Below, in pieces: positions 1 through 12,636 of a stretch of 64,000 nucleotides of DNA. Below the pieces are notes generated by a model. It was not told where the DNA came from and did not search any database. It saw nothing but the letters and a program-made list of their open reading frames with translations. Numbering within the stretch: the stretch's first letter is position 1; every line of letters begins with the position of its first letter. The DNA is from Ceratothoa steindachneri. Lineage: Eukaryota; Arthropoda; Malacostraca; Isopoda; Cymothoidae. The stretch is from NCBI GenBank assembly GCA_963969495.1, contig OZ018328.1:7353331-7417330 (forward strand). The letters run 5' to 3'. A program made the position numbers and the translations under genes.

Positions 1-234
1 ACTTAACCATTTTGTTTTTGAAATTCTAAAAGAATTATTAAAAATAACTTTGGTAAAAAAAACATAAGTCATAACCAAACTAAGATGAAATTATTATTCA
101 AATACTCAAAAAAAATCTCCTTCTTAAATTATAGAGTTAGTAAAGGAAGTGATAACGTTATGTTATCACATGCAAGAATAATTTTTTCCTTAACTTCAGA
201 TTTACTAAATATATATTTTTTTATTGTTGCAATT

Positions 235-1206
235 TTTTTCTTGAACTAAATTCTATATGGAATAGTCCATCGGGTTACAATCAGGCGATTGCAAAGGCCA
301 TTGATCCTTTGTGATAAAATGAAGACAATTATCTTCCAAAATTTTCCTTGTTCTTTGGCCCAGAATGAGAGGGAGCCCCCATCTTGCAGGAAAATCAAAT
401 CCTTTTTATGATAGAGCTGAAAGCAATCAGGAAACAGGGCGATGGACTATGTAATTTTTCTTAATTAGCTTCGGATTATTGTGTATCAATAAAATGGACC
501 CTCGTTTCACAATTCCATGACACTCCAGCAGTAACCATTGTTTTGTTTTTTGGCTAAATCTTGAAGATTCATGATAAAGGCGAGATAGATTGATGTCCTT
601 TTTCTCTGAGCCATCAACTCTGTTATCTAGACTATTTGTTGACACTTCCAAAGGGAAATATTTTTCGTAGGTAAACACAAAATTTCGACATCTTTAGACG
701 AATAGCGATCGTACAACAACTTAAAACGTGTCCTCCTATGTTGTCTTATATTAATAGCACCACGGAAAATGTGTATCTTTTTATAAGCTTTTAATTTGTG
801 TAGTTTTAAAATTCGTTGCACAAAGGAACGGGAAATACCCAATGCAGTGGAGATCTTCCTTTGGGATAGATGAGTTCCGGGTATTTCCTCCTGACATAAA
901 TGAGATAAAACAAGTTTTTCTTCGATCATTTTATTCTCTGTTGTGGCAATTTTAGGTATGACCGACATTACCTTTCTTTCGAGCTATCGAACCAGTAATT
1001 TTTATCTTTTTAATTAAGTTATAAACACTTCTACGAATCCAATTTCTATCTGGAAATTCACGAAAAATTATATTTCCATTCCAACTTTTTTTTAATAACA
1101 TGTTTCTATTATAATTTAAACTTAACAACATAGTGAGGGGGGCTATAATAACACAACTTGTAAGTTTAATGTTTAAATGAAGACTGAAAGAGAGAGAAAA
1201 GGACAA
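235..1206 (-). pseudogene. Mariner-type (IS630/Tc1/mariner) transposase, decayed copy 1
   Basis: This is a broken cut-and-paste transposase read on the minus strand from about 1206 down to 235. The N-terminal helix-turn-helix is visible as FREFPDRNWIRRSVYNLIKK, a second one as ISTALGISRSFVQRILKLHK (residues 42-61 of a 113-codon open stretch at 627-968). Next comes the catalytic part: VFTYEKYF stands where the family has FTDEK, so the first catalytic Asp appears changed to Tyr. A second block reads IFLQDGGS (second Asp) and a third LQSPDCNPMDYS (third acidic residue, Asp, as in mariner DDxD). The pieces lie in different frames, so several indels have broken the gene. No clear terminal repeats were found. 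It cannot encode an active enzyme. Family assignment is firm; the exact subfamily is not. Confidence 0.8.
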
Positions 1207-1479
1207 GGCTAATTATAGCCTAATAGGCGAAGTATGCAAAGTTCGTATTTCCTACGCACAAATTTCGCATTTTTTCATGATTCGGCCACCTAATTTTTGA
1301 GTGACTAATTTTTTTTATTGTAGCAATACTATTATAGTTATATTATGGAAAGCTATAGAGATAATAGAAAATAAATATAAGTTGTAAACAACGAATTTTC
1401 ATTTATATACAATTTCATTTGACTGAGTTATTCAAGTTTGAGTTTAGTGAACTTTTTACTCGGCCACCCGATTATTGTA

Positions 1480-2730
1480 TTGCAAAAGTCCTGTTACACT
1501 CCTCACGAAGGTCTCCAAGAAGCACACAATGGTAGTTTTAAAGCATTTAGACAAGTTTTTATTGTTTTAACATATAAATATGTGTTTAAGTTGTAATATA
1601 AAATCAATGTGGCCGCCCTCGGCAGCGATCACAGGTGAAACTGAAGGCCGCGGACACGTTGGGGACGAAGTCCTTCCTCATACTGGCCTACACGCAGTTG
1701 ACGGGGGACTACAGCTCGTTGACGTTTATTCACGGACCTTTGCAGGCCTTGCCCTCGACATGCTTCCAAATGTGGTAGTCGAGGTGATTAAGGTCGGGCG
1801 ACTGCGGCAGGCAAAATACCTTCAACCAGAAGTTCATGTTCGACCCTAACCTCTCTTACAGGCTCTTGTCTATGTGGGCTGGTGCACCGTCCTGCTAAAA
1901 GATGTAGTCCGCCTACTTAGTGATCTTTCTCACCCAGGGTAGAACTTTCGTGGCCGAGATGTTCCTGTAATCGGTCGCGGTGACCCTGTAGCCATGCGCG
2001 AACCACACCGGTGGCATCTTATCGCCATTCGAAGCCACAACGCCGAGCATCCTCACGGAGGCTGAGTGCTTGGTCATGGATACGAAGCTGACCTCGGAAA
2101 CGTCCCGTTCGAAGCTTACCACGCGGTCGTTCCGCTTGTCGATGACCGGATCGAACGTGAAGGTTTTTTTCATCAGAAGAAAAAAAGAGAAATCGATTAC
2201 CATGACTCATCAAGTCATTGTAATGGCGACAACAGCGTTTTCGATGTTGTTCTCGCATAAGTTAGGTGAGCAGAGGCCTTTTCGCCCACCTCAAGCTCTT
2301 GTCGCCCTCCTATTTGATAGCCTTAATCACCGTGGCCATCGAGATGGTCTTCACCATTGCAGTCTTTTGAGCTTCGGAGCACTTTCGATACCCTTTTCCG
2401 CAGTCCAACGGTTGACAACTTGAGGTCTGCCTGAAAGATGTCGATTTTTGAGGTCTTCCCAGTTCTTGAGCCTTTCCGTGACTCTGTGGACGGTTATCCG
2501 ACTGACTTTGAGCCACTTAACAAAGTCGGACTTGTTGTGGCCCGCGGGCAGGAGATCAGAAATCTCGATTCTTTTTACTTCTATCTCGTTACACTTACAC
2601 ACAATGGAAAAGACGTTTTAATGACAAATGCTGAAAAACTACACCTTTAAGTTTGTTTAACGGAACTTTTTCTATCACACACGTAAACCCCTCGAAAAAT
2701 AATATACGAATGAAACAGAACTTTTGCAAA
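1480..2730 (-). mobile_element. Mariner-like element 2 with terminal inverted repeats
   Basis: A complete-length but dead mariner. The left end ttgcaaaagtcctgtt (1480-1495) matches the complement of the right end aacagaacttttgcaa (about 2714-2729) at 15 of 16 positions, which fixes the element boundaries. Read on the minus strand, an HTH region (WLKVSRITVHRVTERLKNW, GRPQVV linker) lies at 2600-2350. The catalytic domain follows at 2203-1913: SSDEK in one frame, then NDRVVSFERDVSEVSFVS and MLGVVASNGDKMPPVWF in another. The C-terminus at about 1870-1600 is GC-rich and reads through several frames. Frameshifts occur near the first DE motif and in the C-terminal third. Related tails occur at 31936-32036 and 36598-36765, so the family is multicopy here. 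Confidence 0.85.
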
Positions 2731-2947
2731 ACTCAGTATTGTCATCATTTGTACATAGTCTATTAATATTAGATTTCAATCACTATCGAGATTGGTTTTA
2801 AATGTGTATTAAGTTTCAAGGTAATTAGATGTGACTCATGATTTCATTTATTCCACACATACAGCGCTACAATTATCATTTGCTCAACACTCTTTTTCCA
2901 CATGTTTTTCTCCTCTTGAGAAAGCTGGGTGGTTGTAGCAATTTTGT

Positions 2948-2970
2948 GTCAGATAGTGGCACTATCTGAC
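2948..2970. other. Short perfect hairpin
   Basis: The 11-base arms gtcagatagtg and cactatctgac are exact reverse complements with one base between them. It lies between mariner copy 2 and a long (TA)n tract; no function is evident. The rest of 2731-3100 shows nothing I recognise. Confidence 0.6.
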
Positions 2971-3097
2971 AGTCACTTTTCCGGGAGCACGATGCTTACA
3001 CAATTACCTGAACGTCTCACTTCTGGAAAGAAAAACATGTGGGACAGATACCTCTTGCAAAGCGTGCAACATGAAGTGCTTGATCCACCTTTGGACA

Positions 3098-3275
<178 letters not shown>

Positions 3276-3499
3276 ACTAAACCTAGCCACACGACCAATA
3301 GGCAGAGCCACCAAGAGCATAAGACGCCTAAATTCAAATTTAAACCTAGTATTACGCAAATTCAAAATCACAAAAAAAAACAAATAAAAAAACCCAATAT
3401 AAAAACAAACAACAAACAAAAAGCGTGAAAATAAGGAACAGAATAAAGGCAACAAAAAGAATAAAGTAGTAGGCTTCGGCATCGATGGGAGGCTGGAGT

Positions 3500-6400
3500 C
3501 TTACTATTCTGATTATTAATAAACAATGAAAAAGGACAACGCGGTTGTATGTTGAACTTGCAGAAGGCAAGTAAAGGAAGACGACAACGGCATACAATGT
3601 GAACTTTACGAGTTCTGGTTCCATTGTGGTTGTGAAAAATAGGAAGAGAACTCTAGGAGATATTAACAAGCTATAAGCAGCAACTATGGTTCTGCAAGAA
3701 ATGCAAACCAGAATTGAAAAACGTAATAAAGAAAATTAGCTGGAGAAGAAAAATAAAAAACTTAATAATAACATACAAGAACTTGTGGGAAATTTTAACC
3801 ATTTAAAGGATAACATAATAAAAGAGACAACAAAAATAATAATAATGAATAATATAGAAGAGATGAAAAATAAATAAAGGAGGAAATATAATTTAGTTAT
3901 GAATAACGTCCCAGAATCAAGCAAAAATAGAGCAGAAAAAAAGCTAAAGAATGATAATGAAAGATGCGAAGATCTATTCGAAAACACTCTTAGAGTAGAT
4001 TGTATAAATGTGAAAACAGCGAGAAAAGAAGGAAACATGACGGTGACCCTCGGAAAAGACCATTACTCGTGATGCTAAATGATCACAATAAAAAATGGCA
4101 CATTCTAAAAAACGGCAAAAATGTTAAAATATGAAATTAACTCGTGATGCTAAATGATCACAATAAAAATGACACATTCTAAAAAACGCCCCTAATGTTA
4201 AAATATGAAATTAACTCGTGATGCTAAATGATCACAATAAAAAAATGACAGATTCTAAAAAACGCCAAAATGTTAAAATAGGAAATTGACTCGTGATGCT
4301 AAATGATCACAATAAAAAAATGACATTCTAAAAAACGCCAAAATGTTAAAATATGAAATTGCCTCGTGATGCTAAATGATCACAATAAAAAAATGACATT
4401 CTAAAAAACGCCAAAATGTTAAAATATGAAATTGCCTCGTGATGCTAAATGATCACAATAAAAAATGACTCATTCTAAAAAACGCCAAAATGTTAAAATA
4501 TGAAATTGACTCGTGATGCTAAATGATCACAATAAAAAATGACAGATTCTAAAAAACGCCAAAATATTAAAATAGGAAATTAACTCGTGATGCTAAATGA
4601 TCACAATAAAAAAATGACAGATTCTAAAAAACGCCAAAATGTTAAAATAGGAAATTGACTCGTGATGCTAAATGATCACAATAAAAAAATGACATTCTAA
4701 AAAACGCCAAAATGTTAAAATAGGAAATTAACTCGTGATGCTAAATGATCACAATAAAAAAATGACAGATTCTAAAAAACGCCAAAATGTTAAAATAGGA
4801 AATTGACTCGTGATGCTAAATGATCACAATAAAAAAATGACATTCTAAAAAACGCCAAAATGTTAAAATATGAAATTGCCTCGTGATGCTAAATGATCAC
4901 AATAAAAAAATGACATTCTAAAAAACGCCAAAATGTTAAAATATGAAATTGCCTCGTGATGCTAAATGATCACAATAAAAAATGACTCATTCTAAAAAAC
5001 GCCAAAATATTAAAATATGAAATTGACTCGTGATGCTAAATGATCACAATAAAAAATGACACATTCTAAAAAACGCCAAAATATTAAAATATGAAATTGA
5101 CTTAATTAAAAATTAAATGGGACTATTTTTAAGCTACACAAAGAAGGAAAATAGAGGACACTAAAAGCACTAGAGATGAATAGAGGAAGAAAAGAGAAAA
5201 AGGACAACCGGGCTGGTACATTTACAAAGGAGAATTTATAAGAAGAAACAATTAATACCAAAGCAAAAACTAAAACGAAGAAAACGAAATAAAAATAAAA
5301 TTATTAAATGTTCAAGGATTAACAAAAGTAAAGATAGATGAAATAGAAAATATAATAAGAAATAAGAATGAAATTCTATGCCTAACATAAACATGGCAAA
5401 TAATAGATAGTATTGAAATAAGTAAGCATTTAAATAAAATAGATAATATGAAGAATAAAGAAGATAAAAAAATAGGATACGTAATGATAAACTATAACAA
5501 TACTAGGGATAGAATGGTATAGAAAATAATAACAAGTATTTATGATATCTTACATCGAAATCTGAAACAGGTAAACAAAATGCAAAATAATACTAGTCTA
5601 CTATCCCAAAAAGAGAAGTTAAAAGGGATACAGCCAAAAAGAATATCATAATAAAAGAGAGAGAAAAGATACTGTAGGAAAACTGGGAAAATAAAGTAAT
5701 CCCGCGAGGGGACCTTAATTGATATCTCGGCTTTCTAAGGAAGTCAGAAATAAAGGAAAAACAATAAAGAAGTTAATAGGGGATTTGAATCTAATATTAC
5801 TAAGCACAGATACAGAATGCAAAAGGTACAAACAGATGGAAAAGAAACAAACAAAAAAGCATAATAGACGTGGAACTAATAAATCAGGATATGTATAATA
5901 GCTTCAATAACCATACATTTAAAATATAAATTATTTGTCAATGGTGAAAAACAACTTAGAACACCTAAAAATTATCGATAAAGACTCCGAACTGGAAACA
6001 GGTTTCACAAATAGTAGAATGATAGAAGACAATATACTGGCCGTAAAATACTGTATAGAAAAAAAGGTATAGAAATAAAAAAGGTATTAGTAATTACAGC
6101 AATAAAATTTCTAACCGCGTTTGACTATATAAGAAGGGGAAGCATGATTAAGCAACTAATGATATATAAAGTACACCCGCAGATAATAGATATAATAGCA
6201 AAAATATATAATAATATAAGGACAAAACAGGAATAAAAATAAAGAAAAAGAAAAAAATAATAGAGATTACAAGTGGAATAAAGCAAGTGTGCATTATCTC
6301 AGCTACTCTATTTAAACTACGAGTAAATACGTACGAGATAATTGAGGAGCTGTAAAGAAGTGGAATGGGATTCAAAGACAAAAATCTTAAAATAAATACG

Positions 6401-7450
6401 CTATTCTTCGCCGAAGATAGGCTCCAATTATCGCAGTGTATAGAGGAGACCATAAAAAAAACATAAAGCTCTTAAAACAGATATCAAGAAGGACTGGCGT
6501 AGAAATTAATAAAGGAAAAAGAAAATTCATCATCTTTAACCTCAAAGAATAACCTGAGGAAGGGCTAGAAATCAGCACTAGTATAGAATAATTAGGAGTA
6601 ACCATTAAAAATAAAACTGCTTTAAAGACCACATAAACCAGATGCACAAGAAAAGACAAACTTTGGGAAACATGACATATCCAATAATCGCCAAACGCTG
6701 CAACAAAGTAAATAATGAAAAACCTACTGGAAAAGCCTACTAATACCAAGCCTAATATACGACACAGACGTAATAGATATTAGCCAGGAAAAAATAGAAA
6801 AAAAAAAATGGAGAACAAGATAAATGGAACAATATTAGCAGCAAACAAGAGAGCTCTTATAAGCAGCTTAAGAGGAGAGAGAGAATAGCATCACTGGTAA
6901 TCACAAGGATAATTAAAACCAAATTGACATATCTACAAGGTATATTAAATGAAAAGAAAAAACAACTAATAGTAAACATAATGAGTATATAATTTACAGG
7001 AAGAAATCAAAATATATGGATAACCTTAAGCTAAACTTTAGACAGTTAGAAAAGATATTAAGAGACGAGTTGAAAAAGAAAATAAAAGAGTGAGATACAA
7101 ATATATGGAGACAGGATATAATAACAAAAATATCACTAAACCTGTATGGGAAATGGAGAAAAGAGAAGGGGAGGGCGGGGCAAGAATACAGTTATCACAG
7201 TTTCGCAACAAACCCATTTGTATAAGTACAGGACAAACATAATAGAGTTAAAGGGACTAAGACAGGAGGAAAATCAGGAAGGCCCAATCTGTGGTGAGGA
7301 CAGAGAGGCTCTAAGACATTTCCCATTATCAATCGAAGTCTGCGTTAATATACGAGATAAATATTCGGAACTGCAGCAACCATATATAGAGGACATAGAG
7401 CAACTTTATAGGCAACTTACTATTTGACAACAAATTAAAAATAAGAATAT
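3500..7450 (+). pseudogene. Decayed LINE with PHD-like finger, RT and C-terminal region
   Basis: A plus-strand non-LTR retrotransposon riddled with stops. Near 3590-3720 a cysteine-rich piece reads IQCELYEFWFHCGCEK and then, one frame away, LWFCKKCKPELK, the pattern of a PHD-type zinc finger found at the start of some LINE ORFs. Around 4040-4110 the frame reads MLNDHNKKWHILKN, and this segment has been tandemly amplified (see 4066-5101). RT-like segments follow: AFDYIRRGS with MIKQLMIYKVHPQIIDIIAK (6110-6210), GIKQVCIISATLFKLRVNTY (6275-6335), NTLFFAEDRLQLSQ at the position of the catalytic FADD box (6395-6435), and LGVTIKNKT (6590-6615). A-rich codon use is strong. The C-terminal part (about 7130-7430) is poorly preserved. 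The clade is uncertain; order and motifs support a LINE. Confidence 0.65.
4066..5101 (+). repeat. 14-unit ~74-bp tandem array inside the LINE coding region
   Basis: Units start with ctcgtgatgctaaatgatca at about 4066, 4141, 4215, 4290, 4363, 4436, 4510, 4583, 4658, 4731, 4807, 4880, 4953 and 5027. Spacing is 72-76 bp. The first unit is continuous with LINE coding sequence (MLNDHNKKWHILKN), so the array is an amplification of the element itself. The three bases before ctcg distinguish unit types; the order A B C C B occurs twice (units 3-7 and 10-14), a higher-order duplication of about 370 bp. Confidence 0.95.
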
Positions 7451-7789
7451 AAGATAATAGCGAAGCTATGGAACCAAAGAAATAAAAAAAGCAATACAAC
7501 TCAAATAAAAAATAATTAAAAGATAATTAAATTATACTTTACAGGGGTGCCGCAACAAAGGCATTACTCACACAATAACATCTAATCTGATCTCTCCGTG
7601 GCCTAAAATCATGCCCCCCAACACCAAGGAGAGTCAAATAAAATGTAGGAGGTCAGACTCCGCCCCAAAAGACAAATAGTTTACAAGTCTTTGTTTACGA
7701 ACCGTTCCGAGTACAAGAGACAATCAGTAGCGAATCCCACTCGTCTTGATACCGAGAGAGGTAACCTGCGCGAAGATTACTCAGGCTGG
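7451..7789. other. No recognised feature
   Basis: A-rich to mixed-composition spacer between the LINE at 3500-7450 and the minus-strand LINE that follows. The shift from A-rich to balanced composition near 7545 probably marks the element border. Confidence 0.4.
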
Positions 7790-9845
7790 GTCATTCAACA
7801 ACAATGGGTCGGCAGTCTGGGGGACAACGCAGTCGTTGCACTAATGTGAAGAAGAGCGCTCCATCAAATGGCGGTGCGTCCCGCGAGTGTGCACAATTCG
7901 AAGACGATAGAAAGTGATCTGAAACAGTCGCTGCATTGGACGGTGGGGTGGAGGTCGCTAGGTCCAAGGGAAGAGTCGCGGCGCGATGGCACACAACTAT
8001 AAGATCATCTCGTCTTTTTCCCGTCTTCTTTGTCATGCAGGCGGGGAGGGTTGCGCTGATTTTTGCCATGTAGTCGGTAAGAAGAAGGAAGAAAGGCCGA
8101 TGTGATCACACAGCCCTCGCGGAATCTTTAGCGCTCTCATCGGCACTCTCATTCTCCGCACTTCCCACATATCCAGAGACCCAGTAGAAGATAATACCGA
8201 CAGAAAGTGTATCCACCAGGTGGTGCCGACCCAGAGTGGCCTTCCCTGCAGAAATAGAAGCGGCACCTGACCGAGAGGTACACCGAGCTGTCGAAGGAGT
8301 TTCCAGAGGGCTCAGGGTATGACTGGCGTCTCTTGGCAGCATTGACACCGTCGAGATCGGCTGTTATGCAGTAAGAGTCATTGATGCCTGTGGGAGACGC
8401 CAGGTCTGTGGGTATATGCGCACAATACACTGTATACGGCGCAGAGCGAGTTGCATCTCCCTGGCATCGAGAGGTAGACTCTCAACGCAGGACGGGAGGA
8501 AGGCACCGGTCGTCAGGCGTAGACCGGTTTGGTAGATCGAGTCCAACTTCCGCAATACACGCTCGGCTGCGGATGCGTAAATCTGGCATTTGTATTAAAA
8601 CTTTGAACCAAAAATGATTGGTAGAAAATTAAGCTATCATAGGCCTTCTCAAGATCGAAAAAAACCCTAGCATTGAGCCTTCTACGATTGAAGGCGTCGC
8701 AGGTAGCATTTTGCAGCTGTAGCAGAGCATCTGACGTCGGGTGAAACAGGCGTGAGACAGGTGGCCTCCGCTGTCCAGGAAAAAGGCTGATCTAACTAAC
8801 ATTTAGCAATTTCATCACCATCTTGCAGATACACAAGGCCTGGTTAGAGTGATCTCTCATCGGTGTGCGAAAGGCGAGCATAGTGATCATTAGTCAAGAG
8901 TCTGTAAGGATACCCTCTATGCAGATAAAGTTGAGCAGTCTAACGAAAATGCCATGCTTCACTCTCCAAGGCGTCGATGCATGGTATAAGGAAAATCGAC
9001 CGGAGCAGGGGCGGTGTCTACTCATGAAGAGGGAAAGGAACGCAACTCAAAACTCAATCAACTTGAACATGTCTTTGAAGGGTTGTCCGCCTCTGGAGGG
9101 AAAGTGTTATCGGCTGCCTTCAACGACATCACGACGTGCATTGAATGCTGGCGTAACAGCATCTCGGCTACATAATATGGAGAATGAGGTCGCTACAGAC
9201 TCTACCACGGACCTTAGGTGCGAAATTTTGCTGCCATTTTCCTGGCTTACAGGAGTGGGGGTCTTGCGAGAACTGGTTCCGAATCCTTTTGACTCGCTTT
9301 AACACCTCTGCAAGAGAAGAACTTAACGGCCTCATCCATTCACTTGAATTCTTCTTCTGAAATAAAAAAATCAGTCATTTCAGTAAATGAGGACCACTGC
9401 GCACGCTCCGGGCACCACCAGAGGTGTTAAAATCTTACAACAAAAGGAAGGGCCGCGTTAACTGTAACACGACGCAGCATAAGTACGCCGCGTCGAATCA
9501 GGCTGGCTGAAGAATGTACGCAGAAATTACTGTATACTTCCAATCCAGATGTAGCTGTACTATCACTGCCTGAAAGAAGGTTTATAGCAAATAAAAGAAC
9601 GGAAACATCATGCAGGGTGTAAATCGCGCATCGTCCTGCCGCCCCACATCTCGCGGTGTTGGGGTCGCAAAACGTTATATCCCAGGAGGGTGGGCCTGGA
9701 ACGCATGCCCAACATAGTGTCCTGGCAAAATAGCCTACAGGAAACGGGAGAAGATGGGTCTCCGCAGCTCTTCACAGTTAGCCCGGAGTTCATGGCAATT
9801 CTATTGTAGGAATATGCTCTCCAGGCCTAGCTCGAAGCAGATGCA
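7790..9845 (-). pseudogene. I/R1-like LINE remnant: endonuclease, RT and RNase H
   Basis: Read on the minus strand. The apurinic-type endonuclease starts near 9840 (ILQ, NCHELRANCEELR) and continues through PGYNVLRP-like sequence near 9690. A linker near 9400-9330 reads CPECAQWSSFTEM. The RT A box is preserved as NARVFFDLEKAYDS (8680-8630), preceded by SDALLQLQNATCDAFNRRR. The A box runs almost directly into the RT C-terminus LRKLDSIYQTGLRLTTGAF (8555-8490), so the central RT with the catalytic YxDD is deleted. RNase H follows at 8240-8120: IFYWVSGYVGSAENESADES, carrying the late acidic motif of RNase H. Several frameshifts are present. Domain order EN-RT-RNase H points to the I/R1/Jockey group. 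Confidence 0.75.
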
Positions 9846-12189
9846 GATGGGCTAAGGACATCTACACATAGTGAATAACCTATGCCCGCGGTGCAAGACG
9901 TATTCTTGTGGGTTGTTATGCCTTACCTCATCCCTTCTTGTTTCAAGCCCTCTCGCGGACCGAGTACTGACTGCGAGTACAGAGGGGAGAGTAAACCAGG
10001 GCCAGACCCAAAGAATCAAGACTCTCCGCAACTTGTTACAAGCCTGGTCCGAACCGAGAGGGAGTCGCTCTATCTATTTGAACAAAATGCTTTGAGGCAT
10101 AGAAGGAGAGGTGTTACAGGCAGGGGGCGCCAGATGGAGTGCTGAGTCCTGTCAGCATGGCAGCCAGGGAAACACATCAAGAATCTTGGATTACAAGTGG
10201 CACTCTTTGCTCCCTTGTTATCGCCGGGCAGAGTAAGTGTTTAGTTAAGACAAGATTAGGGAGATAAAACACAGAAGAACAAGAACTAAGAGTAGAATAG
10301 ATAAAAGAAATGATACATATAAAGAAAAGAAAGTAGTAGTAGAAAATAATTGAGAATAACAATGAATTTTACAACAAAATCCTTTGGCTCCTAATCTACA
10401 CTGATGCTGGGAGTTTGCTGTATTTTAAGAGTTCTATGAGACAAAAGTTCTCAGAGACTAAAGAACTAACTGATGATATTTGGGGGCTTCAAAACCCTAT
10501 GAAAAAGGACCCCGTACGGATTAAACTAAATCTGAATTCTTTCATAATTTACAACGAAAGGAGATATACACTTTCACCTTCTAACAAAGAAACGGCGGAA
10601 AAGAGTTTGTAATGTAAACAATTTAAATGATAAACGGGAAATAATAGCTGCATTCTTTAGGTCAAATGAATTTATGTTGTCCACAACTTAACATTAATGA
10701 GAGAGACAAGATAACTGAGGTTTAGGATGTCAAGATAATAACGAACTAATACCGCTGATTCCTTATGCAGCGAGCTAATTCTTACCTCTGATCCCCGCCT
10801 ATTTAGAGAAACACGACACCGAGAAAGGGAGAAAGAATCAGAAAAAAGAGAGAGAAAGAGATAAAAAGAAGGAGAAAAGAGCGAAAGGAAGAGAGAGAGA
10901 GAGAGAGAAAGTGTGTGTGTGTATGTGTGAAAAATGGAAAGACCGTTTTTTACTACTTAACGAGGTAACATCATTTCATGCTAATGCTTCCAACTACCTT
11001 AAAATGTAGCTCTCGGGACATTAAGCTTAAAACGAGGCGCGGACGACCTCCTTATCCACAAGAGAGGTTGCGTCGGATTTGCGTCAAAATTTTCCCCTTC
11101 TTTAAAGAAGAAAAAAAGAGAACCATTTTAACGCTTCATTAACCGCTCGGCCGAAATTCACCCATTGCAATATTTTAAGGCGAACACTTGCACGCGAGCG
11201 GGAAACGAGGTACTTCAAATTCACAGATGGGGATGAGAACGAAGAGCCCCCACTCAGGAGTAAACATCATAGGACGCCCCCAAATGATAATCAATATTTT
11301 ATTATTGTTTTACCGAGTGGAAAAGAACAGGTTATGACCCCAGGAGATGCCGCCACTCGCTGCTGAAATTGTTCTGTTCTCAGTTTCTGTCTGTTTATTA
11401 CCAACTAAGAGGGTTCGAGTTCCAGTAGCTACCGGGATCGAGTGAGTACTTGCGTGCTGAACAACATGGTTTCCCTCCTTTTTTTAACACAGGATTTATC
11501 GATGTTACGAACAAGAGACCTCGGGATTCTGACCTACGGACCCTCCTCTATCGAATATCGACCAATCTGAAGTTGATCAGCGAAACCCGGAGCAGTAGGG
11601 AAGCGAAAAAGAAAGACAAATGCACGCACTCCCCCCTATGAATTATAAATGCAAACGGCAGTCTTCGAAGCTATATCTCACCCACCCACCCTCCCCACCA
11701 AGACACACACACGCCTTACCAGACCCACCGGTTTCAACTGAAGGCACTTCTTGGCAGTTTGGTGGAGGGATTCGCAAACGATACATTTAAGCATCGATTT
11801 TTAATGGCAAAATCACGCGATTTCCCACAGGATTTACGAGAATGGGCCCTATGAAGGTGGTGAAATGATCATTCTCCTATTCAGTCAAGTCCTTCAGAGC
11901 CTTTGTGGAAATACGACACAATAACCACGTCTCAACAAAATTGCCTTTGTATAAAGTCTCTCGTACACACAAAAAGAGCAGAAAATTCAATACTTTCAAG
12001 AATAAATTGTATATATATATACATATAAACCCTACTTTAGTAGAATCAGTTTATTACTTTATAAGACTTGTTTTTGTATCTACTACGAACCTCAGCTGTA
12101 AAAATAAAAAAAACTGGAAATACAAATGTTTTATATAAACGAGGATATGGGGAAAGGATCACAGGGAAGGGGGAAACAAAAGAAAGCGA
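9846..12189. other. Unassigned region with a (GA)n/(TG)n patch
   Basis: No gene or element recognised in this 2.3 kb. A 65-codon open stretch at 10415-10612 and a 63-codon one at 11450-11641 resemble nothing I know and are within chance. A simple repeat of GA followed by TG lies at about 10885-10927. Composition between 10950 and 11700 is more balanced than the flanks, so this is one of few places where host sequence could lie. Confidence 0.4.
10840..10930. repeat. (GA)n-(TG)n microsatellite
   Basis: A purine-rich GA/AAG stretch ends in an uninterrupted GA run and then a short TG run with one TA interruption. Confidence 0.85.
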
Positions 12190-12420
12190 AGATTAAGGAA
12201 TAGGTAAATTTGTAACGATTTTAGAAGCAAGTTTAGGGCCGAGAGAATTTTTAATAACCTTGGTAAAATTAAATGAACCCTCAGACATATTATAATTTTG
12301 AATTTGTGGGTTTGCGATCTACATTAACGATGGCAAGTTCGCTTTCAATGGACGATACGTTATCGCCAGGAGTTTTGAATGGAGATGGGGAATTGCCGAT
12401 CACCGGCCTTGCAAACTTGT
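12190..12420 (-). pseudogene. PLE C-terminal scrap facing the next PLE
   Basis: On the minus strand this reads IESELAIVN and then MSEGSFNFTKVIKNSLGPKL. The intact PLE protein at 56456-57844 ends with VESSLISSVPNLNLSEGQFS and then NPVIRKH, so the match is to the tail of the GIY-YIG domain (catalytic Glu plus the LSEG box). The scrap is in opposite orientation to the PLE starting at 12424, which makes an inverted PLE pair like the others in this window. Confidence 0.55.
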
Positions 12421-12447
12421 ATATGAAGTTTCTTTCAACTTAATTAC

Positions 12448-12636
12448 TTGCTGTTAATTACAGATACACTTTTAATTTGGTTTAGGTATATGGAGGATGT
12501 CATTTGTTTGTGGTCTAACTCTCTAAATGTAGATATATTTTTAACATGCCTTGAACAGCCTCTTCTCTTCAATTATATTCACCGTCGAGAAAGAAGTGGA
12601 CTACTCCATTCCGGTTTAAGATGCGCTAATTCATAG
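12448..12636 (+). pseudogene. PLE-A RT fragment upstream of the array
   Basis: The frame reads IWFRYMEDVICLWSNSLNVD and continues IFLTCLEQPLLFNYIHRRE. The related PLE-B protein has WYRYIDDVICLWLNSKDVN followed by VFLTRLN and IKFTHELENN. After HRRE a one-base shift leads to EVDYSIPV, a stop, and then straight into the array frame DALIHRT. Thus the array begins exactly where PLE-B has LSFLDLLIHRT. This is the catalytic palm and the strand after it, 5'-truncated. Confidence 0.8.

Noticed and set aside
10177..10362. Minus frame resembling a hydrophobic peptide
   Set aside because: Composition-driven (A-rich plus strand), no start context or homology I can name.
11400..11450. tRNA B box in gggttcgagttcc
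   Set aside because: Spacing inside the box is one base too long and no A box was found upstream.
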